DNA of 64,000 bases from Oscillospiraceae bacterium. Its GTDB lineage: Bacteria; Bacillota; Clostridia; Oscillospirales; Ruminococcaceae. The stretch spans positions 1 through 64,000 of the forward strand of contig JAGUQX010000011.1 in the NCBI GenBank assembly GCA_030153485.1, in the 5' to 3' direction. Position numbers and translations under genes: made by a program. The notes below the pieces were generated by a model. That model was not told where the DNA came from and ran no database searches. It worked only from the letters and a program-made list of their open reading frames with translations. Below, in pieces: positions 46,371-56,252 of the stretch; positions within the stretch are counted from its first letter, which is position 1, and every line of letters starts with the position of its first letter.

Positions 46371-48464
46371 TTATTCATCAATCTTTATTAGATTATTTTG
46401 AAGGCTATATTGTAATGATAATATCTTTATTCCTACAAATTCAAATTTTATAGTTATATTATCATATTTTTTTAACGTTATAATTCCTTCGCCATAAATT
46501 TTGTGGTATAGTTTTTTTCCAATTATATCATCGTTATATGAATGATCAGAAATATTTTTATTATTTATAATGATATTTTCGGTTTTTTTATTTAACATTA
46601 TATCTATAAATCTAGAGGGTTTGACTTTTTGATAGTTTATATAGTTTGATTGGAAGATAGTTAACTTAAACTTTGCCCTTGTTATACCAACGTAAAAAAG
46701 TCTAACTTCTTCTTCATAATAATCTATATTTCCACAAGACTTTTCTTCTAAAGAATTTTGTGAAGGAAATTGTCCATCTATCATATCCAAAATAATTACA
46801 TGATCAAATTCTAAACCTTTACTAGAGTGTATAGTCATAAGTTGTACTGTTTTATTTTCTAAATTATTATTTATATTTATATGATTTTTAATCTCTTCCA
46901 TACGATCTAAAAAATTATAAATAGATTTATAATTTAATGAAATAGTTTTCAATATAGACATTTTAGTCATAATATTTTCTGCACTATATCCGTTTTTTAT
47001 TTTTTTTTCTAAAAAAAGCTTATAATTGAGAGTAGATTCTATAAAATTTATGCCATCAAATGGGGATTTTAATTTTAATTTAGGAATATTAATTTTAAAA
47101 ATTTCCACTCTTTTTAAAATATAAGGTTTAATACCTTTTAATAATAATATTTTGTCAAATATAGATATGTCGGATAAATCTGAAGTTGCTTTTAGCATAA
47201 CATCATTACTTATATACATTTTATATTGAATTTGTTTAAATGACTCTATATCATCTAAATTTATAGAGAGTCTAAAAAAACTTAAAATATCTTTTACAAT
47301 AAAGCTTTTAAAAAAACTTATGTTTATTTGTTTATTATAGTATTCAATATTATTATGAAAAAATAAGTCAACCAAAGGTATAGCACTTTCGTTATGTTTG
47401 TATAAAATACCTATCATTTGATTTGGATTATTCTGAACAATATTTAAAATATTTTTATATTGTTCAGAATAATCTTTTATATCTATTATATTTATAGAGT
47501 CTTTTTCTTTATTAGATGTACTTATATTTTTTTCAAATCTTTTTTGATTTGTTTTAATAATATTATTTGCAGCAGAAACAATATCAAAATTGGATCTAAA
47601 ATTTTCTTCCATCTTTTTTATTATGCCATCTGGATAATTTTGATTAAAATTTATCATAAATTCAGGGGATGTTCCTCTAAAAGAATATATAGTCTGATCT
47701 TCATCACCAACCATGAATAAGCTTAATTTATTTTTTATAATTTTAATAATATTATGCTGTGATATCGATGTATCTTGTGACTCGTCTATGTTTATATATG
47801 TATATTTATTTTTTATATAATTACAGATATCTTTATATTTATATAATATTGTGTATGCATGATTTATCATATCATCAAAATCAATATATTTATTATTTTT
47901 TTTATATTCTTTATATTTATAAAAAATTTCTTTAAATGATTTTATTTCTGTAGAGTATGTTTCTATTTGAATCTTAGATAACAAAGAATTATTTACAAAT
48001 GAGATATCTGATATTAGTTTATCATATTCATCTTCTGGAATAGTTTTATTATTTATATTTAAAAATATTTGGCTTAAAATATTTTTTTTTTCATACCCCA
48101 TAAGATCTATATTAGAAGGAATAGGGTTTTTAGTTAGCGAACTGTATATTTTTAATATGTTATAACAGAAACTATGAATAGTGGAAAAGTGTGGGATATT
48201 AGGATTTATTTCAGCAAATAAAGATATATATCGTTTTTTCATATCATTTGCAGCTTCTTTGCTAAATGTTAATGTTAATATATTTTTATAATCAATATTA
48301 TTATTTATAATCAAATTTGCTATTCTTGATACAAGAACGGTTGTTTTTCCAGAACCAGGAACGGCAAGTAATAGCATGTCCTTATCTATAGAATTTACTG
48401 CATCTATTTGTTGGATATTTAAATTTATATTTTTATTTATCTTTAAAAATTCTGCTATATTCAT
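46371..48464 (-). CDS. UvrD/Rep-type superfamily 1 DNA helicase
   Basis: 697 aa; an ATP-driven 3'-5' helicase for repair or replication restart. Motif I AVPGSGKTT (34-42), the TIHSFCYNIL region, motif II DESQD, GDEDQTIYSFRG, TIHSSKGLEFDHVII and VRLFYVGITRAK are present in order. A small C-terminal domain binds duplex or partner proteins. It is related to PcrA/UvrD but shorter and divergent, so the precise subfamily is not clear. It overlaps nhaC by 4 bp and is followed by the thioesterase gene. Confidence 0.93.
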   Translation of the reverse strand: MNIAEFLKINKNINLNIQQIDAVNSIDKDMLLLAVPGSGKTTVLVSRIANLIINNNIDYKNILTLTFSKEAANDMKKRYISLFAEINPNIPHFSTIHSFCYNILKIYSSLTKNPIPSNIDLMGYEKKNILSQIFLNINNKTIPEDEYDKLISDISFVNNSLLSKIQIETYSTEIKSFKEIFYKYKEYKKNNKYIDFDDMINHAYTILYKYKDICNYIKNKYTYINIDESQDTSISQHNIIKIIKNKLSLFMVGDEDQTIYSFRGTSPEFMINFNQNYPDGIIKKMEENFRSNFDIVSAANNIIKTNQKRFEKNISTSNKEKDSINIIDIKDYSEQYKNILNIVQNNPNQMIGILYKHNESAIPLVDLFFHNNIEYYNKQINISFFKSFIVKDILSFFRLSINLDDIESFKQIQYKMYISNDVMLKATSDLSDISIFDKILLLKGIKPYILKRVEIFKINIPKLKLKSPFDGINFIESTLNYKLFLEKKIKNGYSAENIMTKMSILKTISLNYKSIYNFLDRMEEIKNHININNNLENKTVQLMTIHSSKGLEFDHVIILDMIDGQFPSQNSLEEKSCGNIDYYEEEVRLFYVGITRAKFKLTIFQSNYINYQKVKPSRFIDIMLNKKTENIIINNKNISDHSYNDDIIGKKLYHKIYGEGIITLKKYDNITIKFEFVGIKILSLQYSLQNNLIKIDE

Positions 48465-50032
48465 ATTGTATCTTTTATATTCTTTTTTTGATAAATTTTT
48501 ATTATAAATATAGATAGAATAAAAATTAGAAGCGTAGATAGAAAAGATATAATAAGACTATTAGTAATTCCTACTATTAGATATCCAACGAAACAACATC
48601 CACCAACTAATAATGCATAAGGCATTTGTGTAGATACGTGTGAAATATGTTCACATTGTGCTCCTGCAGAGGCTAGTATAGTAGTGTCTGATATTGGTGA
48701 ACAATGATCTCCCAAAACAGCTCCGCCAAGAGTCGCGGCTAAAATTGGTATGAGTAGTTCATGTTGATTAAACGATGATATTTCTATAACTATAGGGATT
48801 AATATGGCGAAAGTTCCCCAAGAGGTACCCATTGAAAATGATAAAACTCCTGAAACTATAAATATAATGGCGGGAAGAATAGCCACAGATATATTACTGT
48901 TTTGTATTAATTCTCCAACAAACTCACCTGTTTTTAAAAAATCTCTAGATATTGCCCCCATCGTCCATGCAAGTATTAGTATTAAAAATGATGGAACCAT
49001 AGTTTTAACGCCAGAGTTTATTGATTCCATAAAGTTTTTATACGATATAAGTTTTCTAGGAACAAAAAGAAAGAAAGAAATAATAAGAGATGAGAAAGCA
49101 CCTATAACAAGAGAAAGGTTTACATCTGTATTTCCTAATGCCTGGGTTATGGATATATTGCTAGAAAAGAAATCTCCAAATAAAAGCATTAAATATATTG
49201 TTATTATTATTAAAGATCCAATAGGAATAAATAAATCTATAACATGTGATTTTGGTTTATTAGTATTTAGATTTTTTATTAAATCTTCTTGAATAATCAT
49301 ATCCGTTACACCATTTTTAATAGCATCTTCTTCGACCTTTTTCATAGGTCCAAAATTAAAATTAGATGAAGATATATATATAACCATTATAATAGTTATT
49401 ATTGCATAGAAATTATATGGTATAGTTTTTAGAAATATAAATATTCCATTTTCAATACCGCTATCTGTAATTGTTGATCCTATTGCAGCTGCCCAGCTAG
49501 AAATAGGAACAATAATACATATTGGACCAGCCATAGAGTCTATGATATATGAAAGTTTAGATCTTGAAATATTATATTTATCAGTTACAGGACGCATAAC
49601 AGCACCAACAGCAAGACAATTAAAATAATCATCAATAAACATAGTTCCGCCAAGAGCGGTTGTAGCAAGAGCGGCTCCTTTTCGTGATTTAATTTTCTTA
49701 GAAGCCCAATCTCCATATGCTTTAGATCCTCCAGCATTATTTATAACCATTACTAATGCTCCAAGAAGGGCAAGAAATATTAGTATATATGCATTACTGT
49801 TGCTAATTTGTGCACCAGATTCGGAGATAGATGCTTGCCCAAATATTTTTTCGGACATTGTTTCGAATAGAAGTGTTATAGATGAAAGAAAATCTCCTCC
49901 TGTGTATATTAAAGTTCCTGATAATATTCCTATTACTAAAGAGGCAATAACTTCTTTGGTAATAAGAGCCATTGCAATAGTTAATATTGGTGGAATTATA
50001 GAGAGCCATCCAATTGTATTTGTAATTTCCAT
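48461..50032 (-). CDS. NhaC-family Na+/H+ antiporter
   Basis: A 523-aa membrane protein with about 12 helices and internal repeats. Characteristic stretches are GGTMFIDDYFNCLAVGAVMRP and GDHCSPISDTTILASAGAQC, with polar residues inside membrane segments as expected for cation sites. It exports Na+ in exchange for protons, or an organic acid in some members of this superfamily. First gene of a tight minus-strand run, with an ATGA-type overlap to the helicase. Confidence 0.92.
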   Translation of the reverse strand: MEITNTIGWLSIIPPILTIAMALITKEVIASLVIGILSGTLIYTGGDFLSSITLLFETMSEKIFGQASISESGAQISNSNAYILIFLALLGALVMVINNAGGSKAYGDWASKKIKSRKGAALATTALGGTMFIDDYFNCLAVGAVMRPVTDKYNISRSKLSYIIDSMAGPICIIVPISSWAAAIGSTITDSGIENGIFIFLKTIPYNFYAIITIIMVIYISSSNFNFGPMKKVEEDAIKNGVTDMIIQEDLIKNLNTNKPKSHVIDLFIPIGSLIIITIYLMLLFGDFFSSNISITQALGNTDVNLSLVIGAFSSLIISFFLFVPRKLISYKNFMESINSGVKTMVPSFLILILAWTMGAISRDFLKTGEFVGELIQNSNISVAILPAIIFIVSGVLSFSMGTSWGTFAILIPIVIEISSFNQHELLIPILAATLGGAVLGDHCSPISDTTILASAGAQCEHISHVSTQMPYALLVGGCCFVGYLIVGITNSLIISFLSTLLIFILSIFIIKIYQKKNIKDTI

Positions 50033-50128
50033 ATGCTTCCTCCATTATAAGTTTTTTGATAAATTATAACATAATAATTTATATTTATCAGTAATCTTTT
50101 ATCAAAATAATATAAATAAATCTTTATA

Positions 50129-50159
50129 TTGATAAATTTTAAAAAAAACATGGTATAAT
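50129..50159 (+). promoter_or_regulatory. promoter candidate for prmA
   Basis: TTGATA (50129-50134), a 19-bp spacer and TGG-TATAAT (extended -10, 50151-50159), 58 bp before the start. The divergent nhaC promoter must lie in the same A/T-rich gap, but no clear boxes were seen for it. Confidence 0.55.
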
Positions 50160-50217
50160 TAAAATCAATATAATTATTTTGTTAATATATTGAGTAAATA
50201 ATTTTGGAGGAAATTCT

Positions 50218-51159
50218 TTGAATAACTGGCTAGATATATCTATAGAGATTAAAAAAAAAGATTTGGATAAAGCATGTGATATTTCACATATGGTTATACC
50301 TCATGGTTTTCAAGTTGAAGATTATTCGGATCTAGAGCAGGTAGTTTTAGAGATGACAAATATGAACTTAATAGATGACGAATTAAAAATCATGGATAAG
50401 ACAATATGTTTTATCCACATATACATATTAGAAAGCCAAAATCCTCTAGAAGAAATATCCTTTTTAAAAAAAAGATTTTCAGATGAAGGTATCCAAAACA
50501 ATATTAAAATTTCTAATATTTGTGAACAAGATTGGGAGAATGAGTGGAAAAAATTTTATCATCCAATAGAAATTGGGAAAAATATTGTTATCTGTCCCAG
50601 TTGGGAAACATATGAAAATAAGTATAATAAAATTATTGTAACTCTTGATCCAGGAATGGCGTTTGGAACAGGAGGGCATGAAACAACTAGGTTGTGTATA
50701 GAAGCTTTTGAAAGATATATACAAAAAGGTAAAACAAAATTTTTAGATATAGGAACAGGAAGCGGAATTTTAGCAATAACGGCTAAAAAATTGGGGGCAA
50801 CAGATGTTTGTGGTGTTGATATAGATCAAAACTCTATTAGGGTTGCTAAAGAGAATTCTCTTATGAATAATATAAAAGATATAAACTTTATAAAAGGAAA
50901 TCTAGTAGATGATGTTAACACTATTTTTGATGTTATTTGTGCAAATATAGTCGCGGATGTAATTATAGAAATTATTCCAAATATATATGAAGTATTATCT
51001 GAAAATGGTTTATTTATTTCTTCTGGAATAATAGAAACTAGAAAAGATAATGTTGTTGAATTTTTAAAATTAAATGGATTTATCCCAATATCTTTTTTAG
51101 AAGAAAAGGGTTGGGTTTGTATTACATCCAAAAAAATATCTAAAGGAGAATTAATTTGA
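50218..51159 (+). CDS. prmA: ribosomal protein L11 methyltransferase
   Basis: 313 aa; trimethylates L11. An N-terminal substrate-recognition domain (about 1-125) is followed by the Rossmann methyltransferase with LDIGTGSGILAITAKKLG (about 173-190), the DPGMAFGTGGHETTRLC signature and CANIVADVI as the catalytic-side motif. The start is TTG after GGAGG. It overlaps the amidohydrolase gene by 4 bp. Confidence 0.95.
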   Translation: MNNWLDISIEIKKKDLDKACDISHMVIPHGFQVEDYSDLEQVVLEMTNMNLIDDELKIMDKTICFIHIYILESQNPLEEISFLKKRFSDEGIQNNIKISNICEQDWENEWKKFYHPIEIGKNIVICPSWETYENKYNKIIVTLDPGMAFGTGGHETTRLCIEAFERYIQKGKTKFLDIGTGSGILAITAKKLGATDVCGVDIDQNSIRVAKENSLMNNIKDINFIKGNLVDDVNTIFDVICANIVADVIIEIIPNIYEVLSENGLFISSGIIETRKDNVVEFLKLNGFIPISFLEEKGWVCITSKKISKGELI

Positions 51160-52310
51160 TTATAATAAACGCTAAAATATACACTATGATAGATAAAATA
51201 ATAGATAATGGATATATACATATAAAAGATGGGAAAATATTTGATATTGGTGATATGGATGATTTTAAAAAAATTGATGGTGAAATTCTAGATATTAGTC
51301 AAAGATTAATTTTTCCAGGGTTTATAGATCCTCATTGTCATCTTGGGATGTGGGAAGATGCTTTGGGTTTTGAGGGAGCAGATGGAAACGAAGACACAGA
51401 TCCTATTACACCAAATATATACGCTATAGATGCTATTAACCCTATGGATAGATGTTTTCAAGAGGCAGTAGAATCTGGTGTTACAACTGTTGTTACTGGA
51501 CCTGGAAGCTGTAACCCTATTGCTGGAAACTGGATTGCTATAAAAACCTATGGTGATAGAATTGATGATATGATTGTAAAAAATCCCGTAGGTATGAAGT
51601 TTGCTTTAGGGGAGAATCCAAAAACTGTTTATAGTAATAAAAGTTTAGCACCCGTTACAAGAATGGGAACAGCTTCACTTATTAAAGAACAATTAGAAAA
51701 AACTTTAAGATATATGAAAGAAATAGAGAAATCGTATGAAGATAAAGAGAATGATTTACCAGATTATGACGCTAAATGCGAAAGCCTTATTCCTGTTTTA
51801 AAAGGAGATTTAAAAGCATTTATCCATGCCCATAGAGCTGATGATATTTTCACAGCTATAAGACTTTGTAAACATTATAATATAGATTATGTTATAGTTC
51901 ACGGAACAGAATCTCATCTAATTGCTGGATATCTTAAAAAAGATAATGTTAAGGTTATAACAGGTCCTTTTTTATGTGATAGATCTAAGCCAGAGCTTAA
52001 AAATCTAACTCCATCTTGTCCTAGTATTTTGTCATCCTATGGAGTAGAATTTGCTATATGTACAGATCACCCAGTTATACCTATTCAATATCTTAATATA
52101 GCAGCTGGTGTTGCAAAAAGAGAGGGGTTATCTGAAATGGATGCTTTAAAATCTATAACTATTAGTGCTGCTAAGATTTGTGGGATTGACGATAAGGTTG
52201 GATCTATCGAAGTTGGAAAAGATGCCGATTTTGTTATATTTGATAAGACACCTTTGTCTATAGAAAGTAAGCCCTACAGGGTTATAGTTTTAGGAAAAAT
52301 TATTTGCTGA
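51156..52310 (+). CDS. metal-dependent amidohydrolase (imidazolonepropionase-like)
   Basis: 384 aa. A TIM-barrel amidohydrolase with metal ligands in GFIDPHCHLGM, HAHRADD (about 229), VIVHGTESH and the conserved Asp in CTDHPVI. The C-terminal SIEVGKDADFVIFD closes the beta-sandwich. The family covers dipeptidases and imidazolonepropionases, so the substrate cannot be named. The start is TTG overlapping the prmA stop (TTGA), with AAGGAG seven bases upstream. No pathway genes are adjacent. Confidence 0.9.
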   Translation: MIIINAKIYTMIDKIIDNGYIHIKDGKIFDIGDMDDFKKIDGEILDISQRLIFPGFIDPHCHLGMWEDALGFEGADGNEDTDPITPNIYAIDAINPMDRCFQEAVESGVTTVVTGPGSCNPIAGNWIAIKTYGDRIDDMIVKNPVGMKFALGENPKTVYSNKSLAPVTRMGTASLIKEQLEKTLRYMKEIEKSYEDKENDLPDYDAKCESLIPVLKGDLKAFIHAHRADDIFTAIRLCKHYNIDYVIVHGTESHLIAGYLKKDNVKVITGPFLCDRSKPELKNLTPSCPSILSSYGVEFAICTDHPVIPIQYLNIAAGVAKREGLSEMDALKSITISAAKICGIDDKVGSIEVGKDADFVIFDKTPLSIESKPYRVIVLGKIIC

Positions 52311-52364
52311 TTTATTTAAAATTCAAATTATAAGATATACTATTTTACACTATATGTTTATTCA

Positions 52365-52393
52365 TTGTATAAATTTGTTTGATATGTTATAAT
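52365..52393 (+). promoter_or_regulatory. promoter of hpf
   Basis: TTGTAT (52365-52370), a 17-bp spacer and TATAAT (52388-52393) with an upstream TGT, making an extended -10. It stands 48 bp before the hpf start and is one of the best promoter matches in the window. Confidence 0.75.
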
Positions 52394-52441
52394 AGATAAA
52401 ATTAAGGTTTTCTTAATAATATTATTATGGAGGGTTTAAAT

Positions 52442-52987
52442 ATGAATATAATTTTCACATCAAAAAAAATAGATTTGAGTACAAAATTTAAAGATAAAGT
52501 AGACAAGAAACTTTCTAAACTTCAAAAATTTTTTGGAGATGATGTTGCCTATTACATAAGAGTAAACAGTGTTAAAGATTTTATTGTTTTAGAATTGACT
52601 GTAAAGACAAACCAGATTATATTCAGATCTGAAAGAACCTCAACTGATAAATATCAAGCTTTTGATGACGCTTTAGATATAATCGTTAGACAGATTAAAA
52701 AAAATAAATCAAAATTAGAAAAAAGATTTTATAAAGTAGATAATAGTATAAGATTTAATACAGAATATATAAAACTTGATGAAAATAATAATATAGAAGA
52801 GGATATTCATAAAGTTGTTAGATATAAAAAGTTTTTTGTAAAACCAATGGATTCTGAAGAAGCAATTTTACAGATGGAACTTTTGGGACATTCATTTTTT
52901 ATGTTTAGAAATTCATCAAATAATCAAATTAATGTCGTTTATAAAAGAAAAGATGGAGATTATGCTATACTTGAGTCTGAAGTTTAA
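52442..52987 (+). CDS. hpf: long-form ribosome hibernation promoting factor
   Basis: 181 aa; pairs 70S ribosomes into inactive 100S dimers in slow growth. The N-terminal S30AE domain (1-about 100) is followed by a linker and the C-terminal dimerisation domain VVRYKKFFVKPMDSEEA to the end, the long architecture of Firmicutes. The ATG is fixed by GGAGG; an in-frame ATG at 52427 overlaps that site. It has its own promoter and terminator. Confidence 0.95.
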   Translation: MNIIFTSKKIDLSTKFKDKVDKKLSKLQKFFGDDVAYYIRVNSVKDFIVLELTVKTNQIIFRSERTSTDKYQAFDDALDIIVRQIKKNKSKLEKRFYKVDNSIRFNTEYIKLDENNNIEEDIHKVVRYKKFFVKPMDSEEAILQMELLGHSFFMFRNSSNNQINVVYKRKDGDYAILESEV

Positions 52988-52995
52988 TTAGTTCT

Positions 52996-53033
52996 AACAA
53001 CTATATTCTTTAATAAAAGGGAATATAGTTGTT
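52996..53033 (+). terminator. terminator of hpf
   Basis: 13-bp perfect arms (52996-53008 and 53021-53033) with a 12-nt loop, followed by ATTTTATT. An ordinary intrinsic terminator. Confidence 0.75.
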
Positions 53034-53074
53034 ATTTTATTAATTCAGTTTTGTGTAGATTATGGAGAAAATAT

Positions 53075-54229
53075 ATGAAGAAATTTAGTTTAATGTGTCC
53101 ATGTCATTTTGGTGTAGAAAGTATTTTGTCATCAGAGATAAAAAGGATAGGCGGAGAAGATATACGTGTTTCTGATGGAAAAGTTGAATTTTTTGGAGAT
53201 AAAAAAGTTCTGTTTAATAGTAACCTTTGGTTAAGAACAGCTGAAAGAGTATTTATTGTTTTAGGAAAATTTAGAGCATACACATTTGATCAACTTTTTG
53301 AAGGAGTTAAAGAGTTGGGGTTTGAAAACTTTATAGGTATTAAAGATGTTTTTCCAGTAAAAGGATGGTCTTTAAACTCTAAACTTTTTAGTGTTTCATC
53401 ATGTCAATCGATAATAAAAAAAGCTATTGTTGACAGGCTTAAACAATATTATAAGGTTGATTGGTTTGAAGAAACTGGCAATATGTATCAAGTACAATTC
53501 TCTATAATGAAGGATGAGGTTTGTATACTTTTGGATACAACTGGAGCTGGCTTGCACAAAAGAGGATATAGAAAAACATCTGGAATTGCACCTATAAAAG
53601 AAACTTTGGCAGCGGCTATTATAGATATATCTAGAGTTAATAGAGATAGTATTGTTTATGATCCTTTTTGTGGATCTGGAACGATAGCAATAGAAGGCTG
53701 TATGAAAGCTTTAAATATAGCGCCAGGAATTGGTAGAAAATTTTCTTTAGAAAAATGGAATTTATTTGATGATCAAGATATAAAAATGTATAGAGAAGAA
53801 GCTTTAGATATGGTTCGTAGAGAAGGAGTAGGTTTTAAAGCTTATTGTTATGATATAGATAAAAGTTCCTGTGATCTAACTGTTGAAAATGCACGTAAAG
53901 CAGGGGTTATAGGGCGGATGAAAGTTGGACAAGCGGATATAAGAGATTTTCATAAATTAGAATTAGATAATGATAAAAAAAATATTGTAATATGCAACCC
54001 TCCTTATGGAGAAAGACTATTAGAAAAAGAACAGGCGGAAGAAATATATAAAATTATAGGACAACAATTTTATCATGCAGAGAATAACTCTTATTATATT
54101 ATTAGCTCTGATGAAAATTTTGAAAAAATTTATGGGAAAGTTGCTGTTAAACGGAGAAAATTATATAATGGAATGATTAAATGTCAATTATATATGTATT
54201 TTAATAATCCGAAAAAAGAAAGATCCTGA
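53075..54229 (+). CDS. THUMP-domain RNA methyltransferase (RlmL/YpsC-like)
   Basis: 384 aa. An N-terminal ferredoxin-like/THUMP RNA-binding half, then a SAM methyltransferase with KRGYRKTSGIAPIKETLAA, the SAM loop YDPFCGSGTIAIEG and the catalytic NPPYGERL, typical of N2-guanine methylation in 23S rRNA. The ATG follows GGAG by seven bases; an upstream TTG reading is less likely. The final 16 nt, encoding the last residues KERS and the stop, belong to a palindrome and are identical to the end of the convergent MCP gene. Confidence 0.92.
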   Translation: MKKFSLMCPCHFGVESILSSEIKRIGGEDIRVSDGKVEFFGDKKVLFNSNLWLRTAERVFIVLGKFRAYTFDQLFEGVKELGFENFIGIKDVFPVKGWSLNSKLFSVSSCQSIIKKAIVDRLKQYYKVDWFEETGNMYQVQFSIMKDEVCILLDTTGAGLHKRGYRKTSGIAPIKETLAAAIIDISRVNRDSIVYDPFCGSGTIAIEGCMKALNIAPGIGRKFSLEKWNLFDDQDIKMYREEALDMVRREGVGFKAYCYDIDKSSCDLTVENARKAGVIGRMKVGQADIRDFHKLELDNDKKNIVICNPPYGERLLEKEQAEEIYKIIGQQFYHAENNSYYIISSDENFEKIYGKVAVKRRKLYNGMIKCQLYMYFNNPKKERS

Positions 54230-54305
54230 TCTTAAATAGATAAAAAGCATGTAAAACAAAAGTTTTACATGCTTTTTATCTATTTAAGATCAGGATCTTT
54301 CTTTT
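54214..54305. terminator. 44-bp-arm palindrome that encodes the same C-terminus on both strands
   Basis: Perfect 44-bp arms (54214-54257 and 54262-54305) around a 4-nt AAAA loop, with a GCATGTAAAAC/GTTTTACATGC core. The arms enter both genes by 16 nt, so AAAAGAAAGATCCTGA is the 3' end of both coding sequences. Confidence 0.95.
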
Positions 54306-55615
54306 ATATCTATGATATCATCTTGAAGTGTTTTGATAGATGACATATGTTTATTAAATAAATTTGTATTTTTAGAGTCATCAGATAATATTTTATCGAT
54401 TTTCAGTTTTATATCTTCCATAGTTATAACTTGGTTATTGGATTCTTCTGATATATCACTAATAAGATTTGTAATATTATCTATACCATTCATAACAGAG
54501 TCTAAAGCTGTAGCTGTATGGTTTGCGATTTCTGTTCCTTCGCGAACTGTAATTATTGATGATTCTATATATTCTGTGGTTTCTTTAACAGCTTCAGCAC
54601 TTCTTGCAGCTAAATTTCTAACTTCATCAGCAACAACAGCAAATCCTTTTCCTGCATGCCCTGCACGTGCGGCTTCTACGGCAGCATTTAAAGCAAGTAT
54701 ATTTGTTTGAAATGCAATATCATTTATAACTTTAATAATTTTGGCAATATTTTCAGTTGTTTTGTTTATTTGATTCATAGATGATAACATTTCATTCATT
54801 TGTGATGAACCTTTTTTTGCACTATCAGTTGTAGATTCTACAATTAGATTAACCTGATTAGATTTATCTGCATTTTTTTCTGTATTTATCCTTAAAAGCG
54901 AAAGTTGGGATGAAATATTTTTTATGTTTAAATAATGATTGTTATTTGATTCATAAAAATTTTGAATATTTGAATTAAATAAATTTAATTCATTTTCAAT
55001 ATTATCTATATCATTTTTTATTTTGGTAGATTTATCATAAAGAAAATCTACTAAAATTTTCAAATTAATATTTATTTCTTTTAATTCAATATTATCTTGA
55101 TATAATATTTTTTCTAAATTTCCTTTTGATAAATTTAGTATATTTTTTGATAAATTTTGTATCATATCTTCTGTATTAGAAAATATTGTTAAAAGGGATA
55201 AATTAATATCATTTATATATGATTTTTCAAAAGTATATATTTTTTTGGATAAATTTTCGTTAGATTTTTCTTTTAAAAATATAGATATATCTTCTAATGG
55301 TAATATTAATTTTTTCATATTTTTCATATATATATATATAATTATTAATATTAGTATTCCAAAAGAGATTATTAAAGAAAATTTTAATATTGTAAGAATA
55401 TTTATTGAATGTATCTGCATAGAGTTAATATTTTCAAGTATTGATAAAATATTAGTTTCATCTTTTACCATAGTTTTTATATGAGAAGTTTGATTGTTTA
55501 TTTGATTATTTGTATTTTCTATATTTGATATGATAAATAATGAAGAGATAAATATAAATGTAGAAATAAATAAAATAGCTATATATTGAAGGTTAAAGTT
55601 TGTTTTAATACTAAT
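54290..55615 (-). CDS. methyl-accepting chemotaxis protein, probable ATT start
   Basis: About 441 aa. The cytoplasmic signalling tip [20 protein letters not shown] and the following [18 protein letters not shown] are diagnostic. The only ATG (55471) has no ribosome site and leaves a single transmembrane helix. An open frame continues 48 codons upstream to ATT at 55615, nine bases after AAAAGGA and just after the cheW stop; this adds a first helix (about 10-30) and gives the standard topology: helix, short extracellular loop of about 50 residues, second helix, HAMP-like region, signalling helices. The ligand-sensing loop is small. It is cotranscribed with cheW. Confidence 0.88.
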   Translation of the reverse strand: MSIKTNFNLQYIAILFISTFIFISSLFIISNIENTNNQINNQTSHIKTMVKDETNILSILENINSMQIHSINILTILKFSLIISFGILILIIIYIYMKNMKKLILPLEDISIFLKEKSNENLSKKIYTFEKSYINDINLSLLTIFSNTEDMIQNLSKNILNLSKGNLEKILYQDNIELKEININLKILVDFLYDKSTKIKNDIDNIENELNLFNSNIQNFYESNNNHYLNIKNISSQLSLLRINTEKNADKSNQVNLIVESTTDSAKKGSSQMNEMLSSMNQINKTTENIAKIIKVINDIAFQTNILALNAAVEAARAGHAGKGFAVVADEVRNLAARSAEAVKETTEYIESSIITVREGTEIANHTATALDSVMNGIDNITNLISDISEESNNQVITMEDIKLKIDKILSDDSKNTNLFNKHMSSIKTLQDDIIDIKERS

Positions 55616-55629
55616 AAAAACACATCCTT

Positions 55630-56103
55630 TTATAAAATTTTTATATATGATTTAAAATTTTCTTCATTTAATATAAAAATAATTTTATCATCAATTAAAG
55701 CAGATATATTTAAATGAATATTAGATTCTATATTAGATTTATTTAAATCTTCTTCTTTTATTGATATAATATCATATACTTCGTCAACTATTAGTGCAAT
55801 TGTATTATTATCCATATTTAAAATTATACAGTATTTATTATTTTGAGATTCATTAAAAAATTTTTCTTGATTTGAAATAAATACAATAGGAATTATTTCA
55901 TTATTATTTTTTATATAATATATATTTTTTGAAACAGATTTATTAGGTATTTTTAAAATTTTACTAGGCATAATGATTTTTTGTATATATGAAATATTAA
56001 TGGCAAATATACTATTTTCTATAGAAAAAGATAAATATTTGTCTATTTCTTCTTCTTCGTGGTTTGCATTTTCGTTTAAAATACTATAAATATTATTATA
56101 CAT
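55630..56103 (-). CDS. cheW: CheW-like chemotaxis coupling protein
   Basis: 157 aa; a CheW domain links receptors to CheA. After an acidic N-terminal stretch, [22 protein letters not shown] begins the beta-barrel fold, and [19 protein letters not shown] is the conserved second half. It is more divergent than the CheW encoded at 58480. The stop stands 14 bases before the proposed MCP start. ATG after GGAGG. It is divergent from cheA. Confidence 0.85.
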   Translation of the reverse strand: MYNNIYSILNENANHEEEEIDKYLSFSIENSIFAINISYIQKIIMPSKILKIPNKSVSKNIYYIKNNNEIIPIVFISNQEKFFNESQNNKYCIILNMDNNTIALIVDEVYDIISIKEEDLNKSNIESNIHLNISALIDDKIIFILNEENFKSYIKIL

Positions 56104-56252
56104 AATATACCTCCAGATATAGAAAATATAATTTTATATTTTTTTCATTATATCAGTATATAGATATTATTTCAATAATAGATTAGTTGATTTTTTATTT
56201 ATCATATGTTAGTTTATAAAGTATATTTAAATTGAGGTGTTTTATATATTAT

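Noticed and set aside
48804..49292. A 162-codon plus-strand frame inside nhaC
   Set aside because: Antisense to conserved membrane segments, no ribosome site and no recognisable protein features.
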